From positions 1 to 23,588 of the forward strand of contig CAYQPF010000077.1 in the NCBI GenBank assembly GCA_964419225.1: 23,588 bases of DNA, in the 5' to 3' direction. A program made the translations under genes and the position numbers. A model generated the notes under the pieces. That model saw nothing but the letters and a program-made list of their open reading frames with translations, was not told the origin of the DNA and did not search any database. This document shows, piece by piece, positions 21,465 through 23,588 of the stretch. This stretch comes from CAYQPF01 sp964419225 (GTDB taxonomy: Bacteria > Cloacimonadota > Cloacimonadia > Cloacimonadales > CAYQPF01). Each line of letters opens with the position of its first letter. Position 1 is the stretch's first letter.

Positions 21465-21493
21465 TTGCTTTAATTAATAATATATCTATTTTG
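21465..21493 (+). promoter_or_regulatory. Promoter of the binding protein / sensor kinase operon
   Basis: TTG (21465-21467), 19 bases, then TATTTTG (21487-21493), the same layout as the other promoters here. The leader would be about 45 bases and holds the GGGAGGA ribosome site. Confidence 0.5.
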
Positions 21494-21509
21494 TTTAATG
21501 TAGGCCCAA

Positions 21510-21523
21510 ATGGTTAATACCAT
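21510..21523. promoter_or_regulatory. Small palindrome in the leader, possible operator
   Basis: ATGGT-TAAT-ACCAT, perfect 5-base arms, lies between the predicted RNA start and the ribosome site of the binding-protein gene. It could be a repressor site or a chance palindrome. Confidence 0.25.
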
Positions 21524-21543
21524 AATTGTGTCTGGGAGGAAAA

Positions 21544-22635
21544 ATGAGAAAAAATAAGAATTTTTCTTTTTCATCAGTAAAGTTGCAAACTAAGCTCCTG
21601 TCGGGCTTGTTATTCATCAGCATTTGTTTTCTTCCTCAACTGCTCAAGGCCAAGGATTATCAGGTTGGAGTGCTGTATTGGTCCATGAATATCCCCGGTC
21701 AGGTTGCCATGCGTACCGGCTTGGAATCGGAAGCCCAAAAAATCAATATACAGGCCAAAAAGACCAATATCCCTCAGATCAAATTAATTCCAAAAGTTGC
21801 CGGGGACGGCGAAGCAGGGATTCAGAATCAAATAAAACAAATGTTTGATTTAGTTAATCAGAAAGTTGATTTGATTATTGTCCAGCCAACCGATAATGCT
21901 GCTTTGGTGGAACCATTAAAAGAAGCCAATAGAAAAGGAATCCCTGTCATAGCTTATGATCAATATATCAGTGGGGGAGTTCTGACTGCTTACAGAACCT
22001 CGGATAATTATCAAGCAGGATACCTTGACGGAGAGTATATTTCGTCACTTTTTCCCAAGAATCAGGAAATTAAAATAGTTTTAGTGGAGTATCCTCATGT
22101 TTCATCTACTGTAGAACGTTTGAACGGATTTCTGGATGCTTTAACAGATGCTAAGAGTAAATATACGGTTCTAAAGTCTTATAACGCAGTTGAACCTGTT
22201 GCCGGGAAAAAAGCAGCAGCTAATATTCTTAAAGATTTTCCAAAGAAAGGCAGTATCGATGTAATTTTCTGCGTGAATGACGGCGGAGGACTTTCTGTTG
22301 TCGAAGGCCTTTATCTGGCAGGCCGTACCGAAATAAAAGTAGCTTCTATCGACGGGGATCCTCAGTCGGTAAAGAATATATCAGGAAAAAAGCTGACTGT
22401 GATTGATTCCGCTCAGTTTTGCGGGCCATTAGGTGCAGAGGCAATGCGGGCAGGTTATGCAGTATTAACAGGTAAAAAAACACCCTTCCATGCACTGGTT
22501 CCTGTATTCCCAATAACAAAAGAAACCCTAAAACTTTATCCCGGTTGGTTGGGACCAATTCCCAAGAATTTCACCAAACCCTGGAAAAGTAAGAATCCTG
22601 TCTGGGACAATAAATTAAAAATAATTAAGAATTAG
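21544..22635 (+). CDS. Periplasmic sugar-binding-type protein (Peripla_BP_4, RbsB-like)
   Basis: The protein has 363 residues from ATG at 21544, which has GGAGG 5 bases upstream; the in-frame TTG at 21526 lies before this ribosome site and is not the start. Residues 1-37 form a signal peptide with a basic N-region (ending QLLKA-KDYQVG). The rest is a periplasmic binding fold of the LacI/RbsB type: VGVLYWSMNIPGQVAMRTGL, the lobe-1 motif VDLIIVQPTDNAALVEPLKE with GIPVIAYDQ, then lobe 2 with DVIFCVNDGGGLSVVEGL and VASIDGDPQSV. Such proteins bind sugars or related small molecules. No permease or ATPase gene follows. The next gene is a membrane sensor kinase whose ribosome site overlaps this stop codon, so the protein most likely presents its ligand to that sensor and not to a transporter. 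The ligand cannot be read from sequence. Confidence 0.9.
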   Translation: MRKNKNFSFSSVKLQTKLLSGLLFISICFLPQLLKAKDYQVGVLYWSMNIPGQVAMRTGLESEAQKINIQAKKTNIPQIKLIPKVAGDGEAGIQNQIKQMFDLVNQKVDLIIVQPTDNAALVEPLKEANRKGIPVIAYDQYISGGVLTAYRTSDNYQAGYLDGEYISSLFPKNQEIKIVLVEYPHVSSTVERLNGFLDALTDAKSKYTVLKSYNAVEPVAGKKAAANILKDFPKKGSIDVIFCVNDGGGLSVVEGLYLAGRTEIKVASIDGDPQSVKNISGKKLTVIDSAQFCGPLGAEAMRAGYAVLTGKKTPFHALVPVFPITKETLKLYPGWLGPIPKNFTKPWKSKNPVWDNKLKIIKN

Positions 22636-22639
22636 GGGT
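22634..22639 (+). promoter_or_regulatory. Ribosome site overlapping the preceding stop (translational coupling)
   Basis: AGGGGT overlaps the TAG stop (22633-22635) of the binding-protein gene, and the ATG at 22642 follows after a two-base gap. This argues for coupled translation of binding protein and sensor. Confidence 0.7.
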
Positions 22640-22641
22640 AT

Positions 22642-23588
22642 ATGTACACATCCGTAGATAAAAAACTTGCCTTCACCTTTGGGGCAGTGCTGTTATTGGT
22701 GATGTTAACAGCTATCACCACAGCGACATATTTGTTTAACCAATTACAGATTAAAGAAGAAAACAGGTTATCATCTGCTTTAGCAAATGCTCTCAGCGAG
22801 TCGATCAGCCGGGTCAGCTTTTCAGGAAAATATCAGGCCAGGCTGCTGATCGAGGAGATGAATAACAGAATCCCGGAAATCCTCTATATTTCTGTTGAGA
22901 ATCCGGATGGAGTTATTATAGCTCATAGTGATAAAGAAAATAATGATAAATTGATTCCAAAAAATCAATTACTTAATATTAAAAAGTGTATAACAAAATC
23001 ATCAACTCTTTTTGTGGAGACTAAATATCGGAATAAAGATGTGAAAGAAATTTTGATACCATATCGGGGGGGATTTAATGCAGAAATACAAGGTATTGTC
23101 CGGATTGGTATAGATATTGAAGAGGTTCGCCAGATTCAGAAAAATAACCTGTTCAAATTATTTATTCTGATAGCTCTTCTGACCTTGGTCGCAATATCTC
23201 TTATTTATTATCTAAGTCGTTATTTCGGCTCAACAATGCGTGATCTGGCTATTCAATTAACAGGTATCCTCAAACATGCTCCAATGACGATTATCATCTC
23301 TGACCCAAAAGGGAAAATTCAGGTCATGTCAGAAAAGAATCCCTATTTTTTAAAGATAGGATTAGATGATGTGAATCTTTTCAAAATCTATAACAAATAC
23401 TTATCAGATGATTCAGCCAGAGATTTGATTAAAACTTCAGAAACTGTTTTTGATAAACATATTAAACTCGAAAAAGAAATGGAACTTGTTAACAGTCAAA
23501 ACACCATTTATTGGCATATAACTATTTTTCCCGTCTCGATTGCTAAAAAACGAAAAGTCAACCTGAACTGTACCCTGAACAGGGACGG
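22642..23588 (+). CDS. Membrane sensor protein, probable histidine kinase N-terminus (3' end outside window)
   Basis: The frame opens at ATG 22642 and stays open to the right edge, 315 residues; I translated it by hand. It begins MYTSVDKKLAFTFGAVLLLV with a first membrane helix at about 10-32. A periplasmic sensor region follows (33-170) resembling a single Cache-type domain (ILYISVENPDGVIIAHSD, IQGIVRIGIDIEEVRQIQ). A second membrane helix lies at about 172-193. A cytoplasmic PAS-like domain starts near 204 (LTGILKHAPMTIIISDPKGKIQVMSEKNPYF) and reaches the edge with IYWHITIFPV. This order is standard for a two-component sensor kinase, but the HisKA and ATPase domains would lie beyond the window, so kinase activity is inferred. 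It is coupled to the periplasmic binding protein just upstream, which is the likely signal carrier. Confidence 0.8.
   Translation, partial: MYTSVDKKLAFTFGAVLLLVMLTAITTATYLFNQLQIKEENRLSSALANALSESISRVSFSGKYQARLLIEEMNNRIPEILYISVENPDGVIIAHSDKENNDKLIPKNQLLNIKKCITKSSTLFVETKYRNKDVKEILIPYRGGFNAEIQGIVRIGIDIEEVRQIQKNNLFKLFILIALLTLVAISLIYYLSRYFGSTMRDLAIQLTGILKHAPMTIIISDPKGKIQVMSEKNPYFLKIGLDDVNLFKIYNKYLSDDSARDLIKTSETVFDKHIKLEKEMELVNSQNTIYWHITIFPVSIAKKRKVNLNCTLNRD

Noticed and set aside
21526..21543. TTG at 21526 as start of the binding protein
   Set aside because: The ribosome site GGAGG lies between it and the ATG at 21544, which begins a normal signal peptide.

Overview
The window looks like a chromosomal stretch from an uncultured FCB-group bacterium. 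The best guess is Candidatus Cloacimonadota or a close relative. This rests on very large secreted proteins rich in Ser/Thr/Gly/Asn, on choice-of-anchor J, fibronectin-III and beta-helix modules, on an M6 protease ending in a FlgD/sorting-like domain with the FPNPFNPETTI motif, and on promoters that combine a TTGACA box with a TA(n)TTTG-like -7 element. No rRNA, tRNA, phage, IS transposase or CRISPR is visible, so the phylum assignment is an inference.

Layout. (1) 1-2552, minus: 5' part of a large secreted beta-strand-repeat protein that runs off the left edge. (2) 3273-4181 and 4700-6418, plus: a patatin-like phospholipase and an MsbA-like ABC exporter half-transporter, embedded in mosaic intergenic repeats. 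(3) 6788-17187, minus: an M6 metalloprotease (1120 aa), a small membrane-anchored lipoprotein (239 aa) and a giant beta-helix protein (1920 aa) with an internal duplication. Two of these three have a clear promoter, and a terminator separates the lipoprotein gene from the protease gene. (4) 17360-17812, plus: a YdeI/DUF1905 protein that converges, with a 4-base overlap, on an HPt phosphotransfer protein (17809-18189, minus). (5) 18290-19522, minus: a secreted protein of unknown function. (6) 19948-21384, minus: a TPR, coiled-coil and HisKA-like protein with no ATPase domain. It is divergent from (7) 21544-end, plus: a periplasmic sugar-binding-type protein translationally coupled to a membrane sensor kinase that is cut by the right edge.

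Two themes stand out. The first is a signalling neighbourhood: a binding protein coupled to a sensor kinase, a TPR protein carrying an H-box but no kinase domain, and a free HPt protein. Together they could form a split phosphorelay. The second is a family of composite intergenic repeats (at least six loci). They carry a fixed order of modules (AGACGCTTTCCGAGAGTG; ACCACGAAT/ACAGGAT tracts; a CCGGCATnnATGCCGG hairpin; a GGCTTTAGCC hairpin), always in the same orientation, with a compensatory base-pair change between copies. One copy supplies the C-terminal codons of the patatin gene, and another begins at the stop codon of the ABC transporter gene.

If the surface proteins are exported by a sorting-domain system, the 1-17 kb part is mainly an envelope and surface module and the 17-23.6 kb part a sensory module. 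No operon longer than two genes can be shown.
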